The notes below the pieces were generated by a model. That model saw only the letters and a program-made list of their open reading frames with translations, ran no database searches and was not told the DNA's origin. A program made the position numbers and the translations under genes. Positions 15,793 to 23,343 of a DNA stretch of 31,151 bases are shown here, in pieces. The first letter of the stretch is position 1; the number at the start of each line of letters is the position of its first letter. Source of the stretch: Anaerolineales bacterium UBA2232 (lineage in GTDB: Bacteria; Chloroflexota; Anaerolineae; UBA2200); NCBI GenBank assembly GCA_002348045.1, contig DDYO01000118.1:4121-35271 (forward strand), written 5' to 3'.

Positions 15793-16545
15793 CTAAGCGG
15801 CAGGATCTCCGTCAGCGCAGGTTCCCCTTGGTGACTTCATAGCACGCACATGGTCCTGGAACCGCGCGTATCCCTCCGGCGTGCCGATATCCACGAAGAA
15901 GCCTTCCACCGGGCAGGCATAAAGATGACGCCCACTGGCCAGCAACAGGGGGAAGGTCTCTTGTTCGATGGATACCGGCCGACCTGTCGGTATCCAGTCC
16001 GGAACCTCTGGCTCCAGCACATACACACCGCCGTTGACCCAACCCGCTGCCGCGACGGCCTTCTCCATGAAAGAGCGGACGCAGTGGTCCTCGCCCAGCT
16101 CCAGCGTGCCGTAGGCCGCCGCGTCCTGGAGGGCAACGGCCGCCAGGGTGCCGACCGCCAGTGAATCCGCCAAGCACTGCTGGCGATGGCAATGGATCAG
16201 GGACCGCAAGTCGACCTCGAGGTACGAGTCGCCGTTGAGCACTAGAAATGGACCGTCCGCATAGGCCCTGGCATTGCGGATCGCGCCGGCCGTGCCCAAA
16301 GGCCGTTCCTCCACTGCGTAGCGGATCGACACGCCCCAGCGCTGACCGTCGCCAAAGTGGCTCAGTATCTGCCCGTGTAGATGGCCCACGCACAGCACCA
16401 CATCTCGAAAGCCTTGCTGCCGCAGCCGGTCGATCAGATACTCCAAAAAGGGTCTGCCGCCGGCCTCAGCCATTGGCTTAGGACGGTCGCTCACCACTGA
16501 CCGCAGCCGTGTACCTAGGCCGCCAGCGAGGATGACGGCGGTCAC
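15793..16545 (-). CDS. hddC: Sugar-1-phosphate nucleotidyltransferase, probable heptose 1-phosphate guanylyltransferase
   Basis: 250 residues. TAVILAGGLGTRLRS at the very start and DRPKPMAEAGGRPFL form the nucleotide-binding signature of NTP_transferase enzymes; LVLNGDSYLEVD carries the metal-binding Asp. It probably joins GTP and D-glycero-alpha-D-manno-heptose 1-phosphate to give GDP-heptose, the donor for the GT4 enzymes in this run. The fold alone does not prove GTP use; the context with hddA, gmhA and gmhB does most of the work. The GTG at 16545 has AGGAAG at a normal distance and starts right at the conserved domain. The longer frame to an ATG at 16599 is the alternative. Confidence 0.88.
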   Translation of the reverse strand: MTAVILAGGLGTRLRSVVSDRPKPMAEAGGRPFLEYLIDRLRQQGFRDVVLCVGHLHGQILSHFGDGQRWGVSIRYAVEERPLGTAGAIRNARAYADGPFLVLNGDSYLEVDLRSLIHCHRQQCLADSLAVGTLAAVALQDAAAYGTLELGEDHCVRSFMEKAVAAAGWVNGGVYVLEPEVPDWIPTGRPVSIEQETFPLLLASGRHLYACPVEGFFVDIGTPEGYARFQDHVRAMKSPRGTCADGDPAA

Positions 16546-16606
16546 TGCAGCTCTTCCTGCTGAAGCGCCAGTGTCGCCACGATACCGATGGGCAATCATC
16601 TGAGAC

Positions 16607-17506
16607 TCAAAGTGGTCTGTCGTAGACGATCATGATGCCGACGGGGAACAACCGCATGGCCGCGCTGGGAGGCAATCGATGGATCACTCGGCCCGCCAGG
16701 GCGAAAACAGGATCGTACTGGTAACTGGGATCTGTGTATATGCGCAGGCTCTCAGGTTCCATCCCGCTTGTTCTCACCATCAAAGACCATTGCGAAAAGG
16801 AGATGAGGTCCTCCTTTATGCCGTAGCGACGCGATCTATTGTTTGCTGTACCCTGGAAGAGCCAGCGAAAGTGCGCCGGCACTGCGGCGTCAACCGCCAC
16901 AAAACGACCTCCCGGTGCCAGTACCCGCTGCACTTCGACCAGCATGCGCACCGGATTCGGCAGATGGTGCATCATGGTGAGAGCAAAGATGGAGTTGAAT
17001 GTCGAGTCTTGGAAGGGTATGTTCTCGGCATCCAAGGCCACGAAAAAGTCTGGCTCTGACGGGAACATACGAGCCGTGGGTAGGCCGGCATTACGCAAAG
17101 CGTTAGGTGACACATCGGAGGCGTACACGGTCGAGTCGGGGAAGACGGACTTGAAGATCGCGGAGGCAAAGCAGCTCTCTCCCCCCAACTCCAGGAAGCG
17201 TCCGCCCGGGAACGTGTCAACGATCTCGCGGTCGAAGCGCTGCACTTCTGTGCGCCCCATGATCCTGCGCCAAGGCCTTGCTAGTGTCCTCGCCACCTCC
17301 TCACTTCCGTCCGCAAAGACCGAATCCTCATGCCGCTTGACATCCGCAAGACGCTCAGGCAACAGGTTGTAGACTCCCTCGTCAAAGGCGAAGCCTCGCT
17401 GGCAGGTCAGGCAAGTCAGACCCTTGCCTATACTTCCTCCGCAGTCAGGGCACCGCAACAGATCAAGCTCGAGATCGCGGTATGGACGGTCTATCGGTCT
17501 CTGCAC
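16607..17506 (-). CDS. Class I SAM-dependent methyltransferase with N-terminal zinc ribbon
   Basis: About 299 residues. Two CxxC pairs (LRCPDCGG and TCLTCQRGF) near residues 19-40 form a Trm112-like zinc ribbon. A Rossmann methyltransferase domain follows: FLELGGESCFAS is motif I, ALDAENIPFQDSTF motifs II-III, and RVLAPGGRFVAVD the post-motif. The C-terminal region (to YDRPL) may bind the acceptor. Such proteins in glycan clusters methylate sugars. GTG at 17506 has GGAGG five bases upstream; a second GTG at 17518 would place that ribosome binding site inside the gene. It lies about 60 bp upstream of hddC. The acceptor is unknown. Confidence 0.85.
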   Translation of the reverse strand: MQRPIDRPYRDLELDLLRCPDCGGSIGKGLTCLTCQRGFAFDEGVYNLLPERLADVKRHEDSVFADGSEEVARTLARPWRRIMGRTEVQRFDREIVDTFPGGRFLELGGESCFASAIFKSVFPDSTVYASDVSPNALRNAGLPTARMFPSEPDFFVALDAENIPFQDSTFNSIFALTMMHHLPNPVRMLVEVQRVLAPGGRFVAVDAAVPAHFRWLFQGTANNRSRRYGIKEDLISFSQWSLMVRTSGMEPESLRIYTDPSYQYDPVFALAGRVIHRLPPSAAMRLFPVGIMIVYDRPL

Positions 17507-17600
17507 GATGTCCTCCACTGATAAGGGGGCTGCATCTCAGTCTGGCTGGTGAGGGTTACCCGCATGGATTCTGACGCACCTGTCGTCGGGGAAAACTGCT

Positions 17601-18803
17601 TCACGTTTCGCCACTCCCCGTCCTGACCGGGTCCGGACTGCCTCCCGGTGTGACCTCCAACTGCCTGCCGGGGCAAAGCAACCGCTCATAGACAACCAAC
17701 GTTTCTTGAGCTGTCCGCTCCCACGTGAACTCGGCAGCGCGGCGCAAGCCCCTCCGCCGCAGGTCCAGCCGTAGCTCGTTATCTGCCAGTACTCGGCGCA
17801 TGGCCTCCGTCAGACCCTCGGTGTCGTGCGGATCTACCATCAGCGCCGCATCCCCCACGACCTCAGGCAAAGAGCCAGCATTCGAACAAACAACCGGTGT
17901 ACCGCAGGCCATGGCCTCCAGCGGCGGCAGCCCAAAGCCCTCGTAGAGCGAGGGGAATACGAACAGGTCCGCGCCACTGTAGAGGCTCGGAAGATCCTTG
18001 TCGGGCACGTAACCGATGAACTGCACGTTACCCTGCAGGCCGAGCTGCTCCACGAGCTGCGGCAAGTCCCGTGCGTTGGAGCGCTGCACGCCGGCAACGA
18101 CCAGCGGCCGTTGCTCACCCATTCGGCGCAGGCCAGCATAGGCCCTCAGCAGGCCATCCACATTCTTGCGTTTCTCCACCGAGCCGACAAAGAGAATGTA
18201 GTGATCGGGGAATCGGCCCTTTGCCTCGAAGGATCTAGAGTCCTGCTCAGATGCCCGGAACAGGTAGCTACTAACGCCAGGGTAGATGACGTGAACGCGG
18301 TCGGATGAAAGGTGTAGGTAGCGCACGATGTCTGTCCTTGAAACTTGGCTATCCGTGATCACCGCATCGACTTGTGGAAGCACTCGTGGTAACCAATGAT
18401 GGTATAGCAGCGTATCCGCGACCGTGCTATGACCAGGAATACTCCAGGCAAAAACGTCGTGAACCGTCACCACGGTGCGAGCAGTGCCGCCACCCAGGGC
18501 AAACGGGGCAAGTCCAGTAGGGTCGTGCACCACATCCAGCGCCAAGCGCCGGGCAACCGATGGCAAGAGCACGGTTCCCAGAATCACCAGCCCCGGCAGT
18601 CTGTCGCACCCCGGAAGCAAGGCGGGGCTTGCACCCGCTGGTCTCGAGTGCAAATTCTGCTGCCCCGCGCTCAGCCACGTAATCCGTACCTGTGTATCCA
18701 ACTCGTTGAGCGCACAGGCCAGTTGCAGCGTATACCTTCCGATTCCCGACATGGGACGGTCCAAGCCGTACGCGATGAACCCACAATGCAGGGCTGCAGT
18801 CAC
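17601..18803 (-). CDS. GT4 family glycosyltransferase
   Basis: 400 residues with the two-domain GT-B layout. The N-terminal domain has [17 protein letters not shown] and VTVHDVFAW. The C-terminal domain has [30 protein letters not shown] and the full E-x7-E motif [18 protein letters not shown] that binds the nucleotide sugar. It is a cytoplasmic enzyme that extends the lipid-linked glycan; its donor could be GDP-heptose or another GDP- or UDP-sugar. GTG at 18803 overlaps the stop of the upstream membrane protein gene by four bases (GTGA). About 95 bp without a clear signal separate its stop from the methyltransferase. Confidence 0.92.
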   Translation of the reverse strand: MTAALHCGFIAYGLDRPMSGIGRYTLQLACALNELDTQVRITWLSAGQQNLHSRPAGASPALLPGCDRLPGLVILGTVLLPSVARRLALDVVHDPTGLAPFALGGGTARTVVTVHDVFAWSIPGHSTVADTLLYHHWLPRVLPQVDAVITDSQVSRTDIVRYLHLSSDRVHVIYPGVSSYLFRASEQDSRSFEAKGRFPDHYILFVGSVEKRKNVDGLLRAYAGLRRMGEQRPLVVAGVQRSNARDLPQLVEQLGLQGNVQFIGYVPDKDLPSLYSGADLFVFPSLYEGFGLPPLEAMACGTPVVCSNAGSLPEVVGDAALMVDPHDTEGLTEAMRRVLADNELRLDLRRRGLRRAAEFTWERTAQETLVVYERLLCPGRQLEVTPGGSPDPVRTGSGET

Positions 18804-20491
18804 GGCGCTGCCGTCCAGCGCGATAGCACGATCAGATTGGGTTCCTCAACGATCTGCACGTAGGCAGGGGCGAACCACGAGGCGACCAACTGCACATCTT
18901 TCGGTATCCCCAAGACCTGGATGAAATCGTAGCCCTCGACCCGCCTCGCCGCCATGTCCCTCATGGGCTGCGTGTCCAGTGGCGGCAACACATCCAACAT
19001 TAGTTGCGGTCTGGCCAATGGCGCCTTCTCGCGCAGCAGTCCCACGCCGAACATACCAAGCCCAGCGTGAATTTGCTCGCGTGACATAAAGCGATATAGG
19101 TCAAAGTAGTCCAAGATTGGCATTCCCACAGTGTATCGCGCCAGGGATCCACTGCCGACAGCGTCGGCGACGGATGTAGGCGCGCTCCTGAGCGAGATGG
19201 AGTACACAGAGGCGCCGGCAGGAACGACCCTGTCTGTAGTCTGGAAGATGCCCTCCAGCAGGGGTGCTATACGCACGAACTGCGTCGCGTTGACAGCCAG
19301 CACCAGCCCAATCAAGACGACCACTGCAGCGTCACGTCCGGTTGACCGTCGACGGTATCGGATCGCGGCAACGCCCAGCCACAATGCTGGCTGCAGAAAA
19401 CGGGCGTCTGGCGGCCCCATGTTGGCAAAGAGGATGAAAGGGATCATTGCTGCGCACGCCAAACAGGCAAGCGCGGACGCCGCCGCCACGTGGTCGAAAC
19501 GTGGTCTTCCTCGCGAATCACCCCGGTCGGCCTGTGACAACATCAGCACCAACACCGCCAAGAGGGCGAGAAGGTTAAGCACGAACGGAATGGGCGGCTG
19601 AATTCCAAATGGCTCGATCCGGAAGAAAAGCAGGAAGACTGAGAACCACGAGTAGAGCTTGATCAGCAGTGAAGGATAAAGCACCGCGCTGATATGCCCT
19701 GTCCGGCTACTGGCGTACCACAGCAACAGTCCAGCTGAGGGGAGGAGGAATGCCAATGTGCGCAGCGCCCCTAGCACGCCGTGACGCCGAAAAATGCTGT
19801 AGGAATACACCAGCGCCACTAGACACAGCGGTGCCCAGCCTAGTGCGTGGGAAAGGTACGTCGCCATGCCGAGCAAGGAAAGAACGAGCGTCGCCCTCGA
19901 GCGCGGCCAGTGGTGCCCAGCCTCGGTAGCGCGATGAAGGTACCCCACGGACAAGAACAGCAGTCCCAGTGCCATATGATAGTTCAGAATTCCATCCCAC
20001 ACGTATCGGTCGTAGACCCCCACAAGGGGCAAAAGCTCGAGAGCAGTTGGCCGTCCCTGCACCGACCGGATGAGGTATGCCGTACCACCCACGAATGAAA
20101 TCGTGCTCAAAGCAAAGAAGAGCTTGCCCATCATGTCTGGCGATGACACGATGTAGCCGAAAGCCCATGAGACGAGTGCCCACGCGCTGTAAGGTACCGG
20201 GCTTCTGACCAATTCGTAGTGCTGGAAGACTAACCCCGGCTCCAGTCGAGCCAATCGCAGCAGGTATCCCTGAAACACACCATTGGGATAGTCGTGGAAC
20301 GGCAAGAACCTGCTCCCCAATGCAGGCAGCAGGCTCACGACAGTCAACGACAGCAGAAACCACATGCGGCTATTCATCGCTGCCAACGATCGCAGCCATC
20401 CGGGCGAGCCTACCCCTACCTTCGGGACCATGCCCCGTCGGGCACCACACCGCTCGGCTTTGCACTCGTGTGCGTTACCCGGCACTCTCAT
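18800..20491 (-). CDS. Polytopic membrane protein, GT-C-like
   Basis: 563 residues with about 10-11 hydrophobic segments beginning near residue 43, an Asp-containing first loop (RFLPFHDYPNG) and a hydrophilic C-terminal domain of about 150 residues. The layout is that of GT-C enzymes, which use polyprenyl-phosphate sugars outside the membrane, but I do not recognise a named family. The ATG at 20491 overlaps the upstream stop (ATGA), although no ribosome binding site is visible. An internal ATG at 20377 sits directly before the first helix (MNSRMWFLLSLTVV) and may be the true start. The 3' end overlaps the GT4 gene by four bases. Confidence 0.75.
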   Translation of the reverse strand: MRVPGNAHECKAERCGARRGMVPKVGVGSPGWLRSLAAMNSRMWFLLSLTVVSLLPALGSRFLPFHDYPNGVFQGYLLRLARLEPGLVFQHYELVRSPVPYSAWALVSWAFGYIVSSPDMMGKLFFALSTISFVGGTAYLIRSVQGRPTALELLPLVGVYDRYVWDGILNYHMALGLLFLSVGYLHRATEAGHHWPRSRATLVLSLLGMATYLSHALGWAPLCLVALVYSYSIFRRHGVLGALRTLAFLLPSAGLLLWYASSRTGHISAVLYPSLLIKLYSWFSVFLLFFRIEPFGIQPPIPFVLNLLALLAVLVLMLSQADRGDSRGRPRFDHVAAASALACLACAAMIPFILFANMGPPDARFLQPALWLGVAAIRYRRRSTGRDAAVVVLIGLVLAVNATQFVRIAPLLEGIFQTTDRVVPAGASVYSISLRSAPTSVADAVGSGSLARYTVGMPILDYFDLYRFMSREQIHAGLGMFGVGLLREKAPLARPQLMLDVLPPLDTQPMRDMAARRVEGYDFIQVLGIPKDVQLVASWFAPAYVQIVEEPNLIVLSRWTAAP

Positions 20492-22083
20492 TTCTGAAAC
20501 GGCGTGCGTGCGACTTTGCGGTACATCTGCGATCCTCCGTTATCATAGAGCCGGTTTTCGTGCCGCACGTCAGGCAGCGCAAAACCCACCCTTTGCGCAA
20601 GCTGCGCGTCCATGTCAGAGATCAAAAGGTCACGGGTTTCGAGCTCCACCGCAGTTGCGTCGGCCAAGTTGCGGTTATCTCTGCCGAATTCCGATGCTAC
20701 GGCGCGCCCGTAGGTGCGAAGTACGCTGGGCCCCAACCAAATGATGGCATAAGTTGCGTGATTATCCGCCCATCGCATGGCAACCTCCTCAGGCACGGTC
20801 CAAAAGTTCCAGTAGCTTGCCAGCGCTGGTTCATTGGTTACCTTGAGGGGAGCCGCCAGGCCTGCCCACAATACGAAGCCAATCAGGACTAGTACCAGCA
20901 CTGCTCGTGGGAAACGACCCGCCCAGCGCCGCCAGAGCGCATGAAATGTCGCTGCCACCAGGGCACAGGCCATCAGCATCACCGCGGGAAAAAGCCGCAC
21001 CTGCAGATTGACGACGACCCCACCGGCCGCCGCGAGGACGAGCCCCGCTGCCAGCTGTATGCCAAAGCCCCCGTAAAGGAGCCAGAGCAAGAAACGCGAC
21101 GGGTCCTGGGGCACTTTCCCCGATAATAGAATGCGCGCCCCTAGGCCGGCCCAGATGGCGAAGGAGACCGCCGCCATCACCCATGTCGGAGAGGTGATGC
21201 CCAGATAGACTCCCCGGTTCAGCCAGCCCTCGCCGACGCTGGCCGCAACGTCATAACGCTGCTCCAGGCCGGCCGTGACCGCCCCGGCTCGGTCCGCGGT
21301 CGTTCGCAGATTGGTAAGGAAACTCATAGCGGGCGGGTACAGGTAGAAGACGGCCAAAAACCACAGCACCATGGCCGCCGCGACGACATACGTCAATCGG
21401 GCTACAGTCGGACGAATTCCACCTGGCCGGCGACGTTCCCACATGCCGAGAAGCAGGACACCCGCAAAGAGGCTCACCGACACAGCCACAACGAAAGATG
21501 ACCCGAAGAACGTGTTACTGGCGATGAGCGCAAACGCGGCCAGGTAGAACAGCATGACGTAGCCCAAAAACCGTCTTGGCTCGCGCGCCTCGCGAAAGCT
21601 CCTTGCCAGCAAATACATGGCCAGCATCGCCCCCAGCCAGGTCACCTTTTCATGCGAGCCGCGGAACACTACGAACAGAAAGTCAGGTTGCAGGAAAAGG
21701 AGCAAAGTGGCCAGGGCTCCCGCCGCCGCACTGCCGGTCAGCGCCTGGTACATGGCAAAGGCCAGGACGCTCAGCATGCTCGCGATCAGAGGGTACACGT
21801 GGAACTGAAGCTGCACGGGCTCTATACCGGTCAGCAGGGTGATGAACGCCGAGACGGACTGATAAGCGAATCCAAGGCTGTAGAAGGCACGGGTCGGGAG
21901 CAGCGTACCCTCGTCTTCGACTGCCCTGATGGCAGCAGTCAGGAAACCAGTGTCCGAGTCACTCCACCGCCCGGCGTAGCGCAGCGTAAAGTAGCCTGCC
22001 TGCACGGTTCCCAGGAGGAGCAACAGCAGACACAGGCTCCAGGCGGTCGAGGCCCGCGGGCGCGCCGGACTTGTCCTGCTCAT
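20488..22083 (-). CDS. Polytopic membrane protein, GT-C-like
   Basis: 531 residues. The first helix (about 15-33) is followed by a loop with GRWSDSDTGFLT, an acidic motif placed as in GT-C glycosyltransferases, then about 10 further helices and a soluble C-terminal tail of about 120 residues. I do not assign a specific family. The ATG overlaps the upstream GT39 stop and the TGA overlaps the next start, both as ATGA, so it is translated in a coupled series with two similar membrane proteins. It may add a sugar from a lipid-linked donor to the exported glycan or to protein. Function is inferred from topology and context. Confidence 0.75.
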   Translation of the reverse strand: MSRTSPARPRASTAWSLCLLLLLLGTVQAGYFTLRYAGRWSDSDTGFLTAAIRAVEDEGTLLPTRAFYSLGFAYQSVSAFITLLTGIEPVQLQFHVYPLIASMLSVLAFAMYQALTGSAAAGALATLLLFLQPDFLFVVFRGSHEKVTWLGAMLAMYLLARSFREAREPRRFLGYVMLFYLAAFALIASNTFFGSSFVVAVSVSLFAGVLLLGMWERRRPGGIRPTVARLTYVVAAAMVLWFLAVFYLYPPAMSFLTNLRTTADRAGAVTAGLEQRYDVAASVGEGWLNRGVYLGITSPTWVMAAVSFAIWAGLGARILLSGKVPQDPSRFLLWLLYGGFGIQLAAGLVLAAAGGVVVNLQVRLFPAVMLMACALVAATFHALWRRWAGRFPRAVLVLVLIGFVLWAGLAAPLKVTNEPALASYWNFWTVPEEVAMRWADNHATYAIIWLGPSVLRTYGRAVASEFGRDNRNLADATAVELETRDLLISDMDAQLAQRVGFALPDVRHENRLYDNGGSQMYRKVARTPFQK

Positions 22084-23342
22084 GCCTTCTCAGATCTCCT
22101 ACGCCGCAAGCGGTCATGAAGAGCGATCAAAGTCAGGCTGGCAAAGGCCACCAGCGATGGCACCATCGGCAACGTGTAGCGAGCATCGCCATAGAACACG
22201 ACGGCTCCCACCAGCACGCGCACAATCAGCGCATAGAACACCATCATCTCACGCCAGCGCCGCAGCGACAGCAACACACCAACCAACGCCAACGTAAGAA
22301 AGGCCGTGTAGACCACCCGGACAGGGCCGGACAGGGCCAGAGGGTAGTCGTGCTCCCAGCTGGCTACCGAGAGGGGAGAGAACAGTCTTCCCACCTTGCG
22401 AACCACCAGCCGCGCAAAGCCCTGCGGATCACCGGCGATCCACTCGATGCCCAGCCGGTAGTACTCCTGTTGTTCTTCCGGCTCGCTCAAGCCGGGCAGG
22501 GACGATGGAAAGCCCTCCCGGTGCCCGCCAAACGCCTGCGCATTGTTTGCGCCATAGAACGTGTACCCGTCGTTGGTCGAGACCAGCACAAAGGAACGAA
22601 AGACCAGGTAGTTGCGCACCGTCCACGGCGCCAGGGTGCCCGCAACGACCGCTAGCAACAGGATGCCCTGGATTACCCTTTCCGGGGTCGGCCGGGCCGG
22701 CGGAGCCACCCATAACCACAACAGGAGCAACGGTACCAGCATCAAGCCCGCCGGCTTGGCCAGGGCTGCCAGACCCAAACACAGGCCCAGCGCCACAAAA
22801 CCTCTGCGCGTCGCGTGTTTCTGGAGCCGCGCGGCTGCCAATACGCTGAGGCTCAGCAGAAACAGGTAGAGCGATTCCGCAATCAGCCAGGTTTCAAAGT
22901 ACACCAGGTAGGGGTAGAACGCCATGCCGAGTCCGGTCAGAAGCCCGGCACGGCGGCCCAAAACGCTCCGGACAGCCTGGGCGGTAGCCGCCGCGGCAGC
23001 AGCGCCCAGCACCGCCTGGGCCAGCCGCGCCAGGAGCAAGTTGTAGCCAAAGATGGAATAGAGCACTGCCAGAAACGTGGGGTAGAGCGGCGGCCAGAAG
23101 GCCGTGGGCACCCCAGGCTGCTGCGCAAATCCATTCCCGGCCATCAGATTCCGGGCAATGCGATCATACGCCGCTGCGTCCCCGTGCAACGGGTTGAGCC
23201 GTATGAAAGGGTCCAGACGGCCTGCCAGCAGGGCCCAGGCAACCCGAACGCCCAGGGCCAGCGCAAAGACCATCAGGATCCCACCGATGGGTCGCCGCGA
23301 GGGGCTAAGGTGGGTCGCCCACCGGTCGGAGTTGCCTGTCAA
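22080..23342 (-). CDS. Glycosyltransferase family 39 (ArnT/PMT_2-like) membrane protein
   Basis: About 420 residues with about 10 helices. The first extracytoplasmic loop holds LHGDAAAYDRIARNL, the GT39 acidic motif, followed by FWPPLYPTFLAVLY and the typical FETWLIAESLYLFLLSL helix. Such enzymes transfer a sugar from a polyprenyl phosphate to lipid or protein on the outer face. The frame is open to an ATG at 23387. I prefer TTG at 23342, which has AAGGAGGA five bases upstream and follows the previous stop by one base (TGATTTG). Overlaps on the 3' side couple it to the next membrane protein gene. Confidence 0.85.
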   Translation of the reverse strand: MTGNSDRWATHLSPSRRPIGGILMVFALALGVRVAWALLAGRLDPFIRLNPLHGDAAAYDRIARNLMAGNGFAQQPGVPTAFWPPLYPTFLAVLYSIFGYNLLLARLAQAVLGAAAAAATAQAVRSVLGRRAGLLTGLGMAFYPYLVYFETWLIAESLYLFLLSLSVLAAARLQKHATRRGFVALGLCLGLAALAKPAGLMLVPLLLLWLWVAPPARPTPERVIQGILLLAVVAGTLAPWTVRNYLVFRSFVLVSTNDGYTFYGANNAQAFGGHREGFPSSLPGLSEPEEQQEYYRLGIEWIAGDPQGFARLVVRKVGRLFSPLSVASWEHDYPLALSGPVRVVYTAFLTLALVGVLLSLRRWREMMVFYALIVRVLVGAVVFYGDARYTLPMVPSLVAFASLTLIALHDRLRRRRSEKA

Positions 23343-23343
23343 A

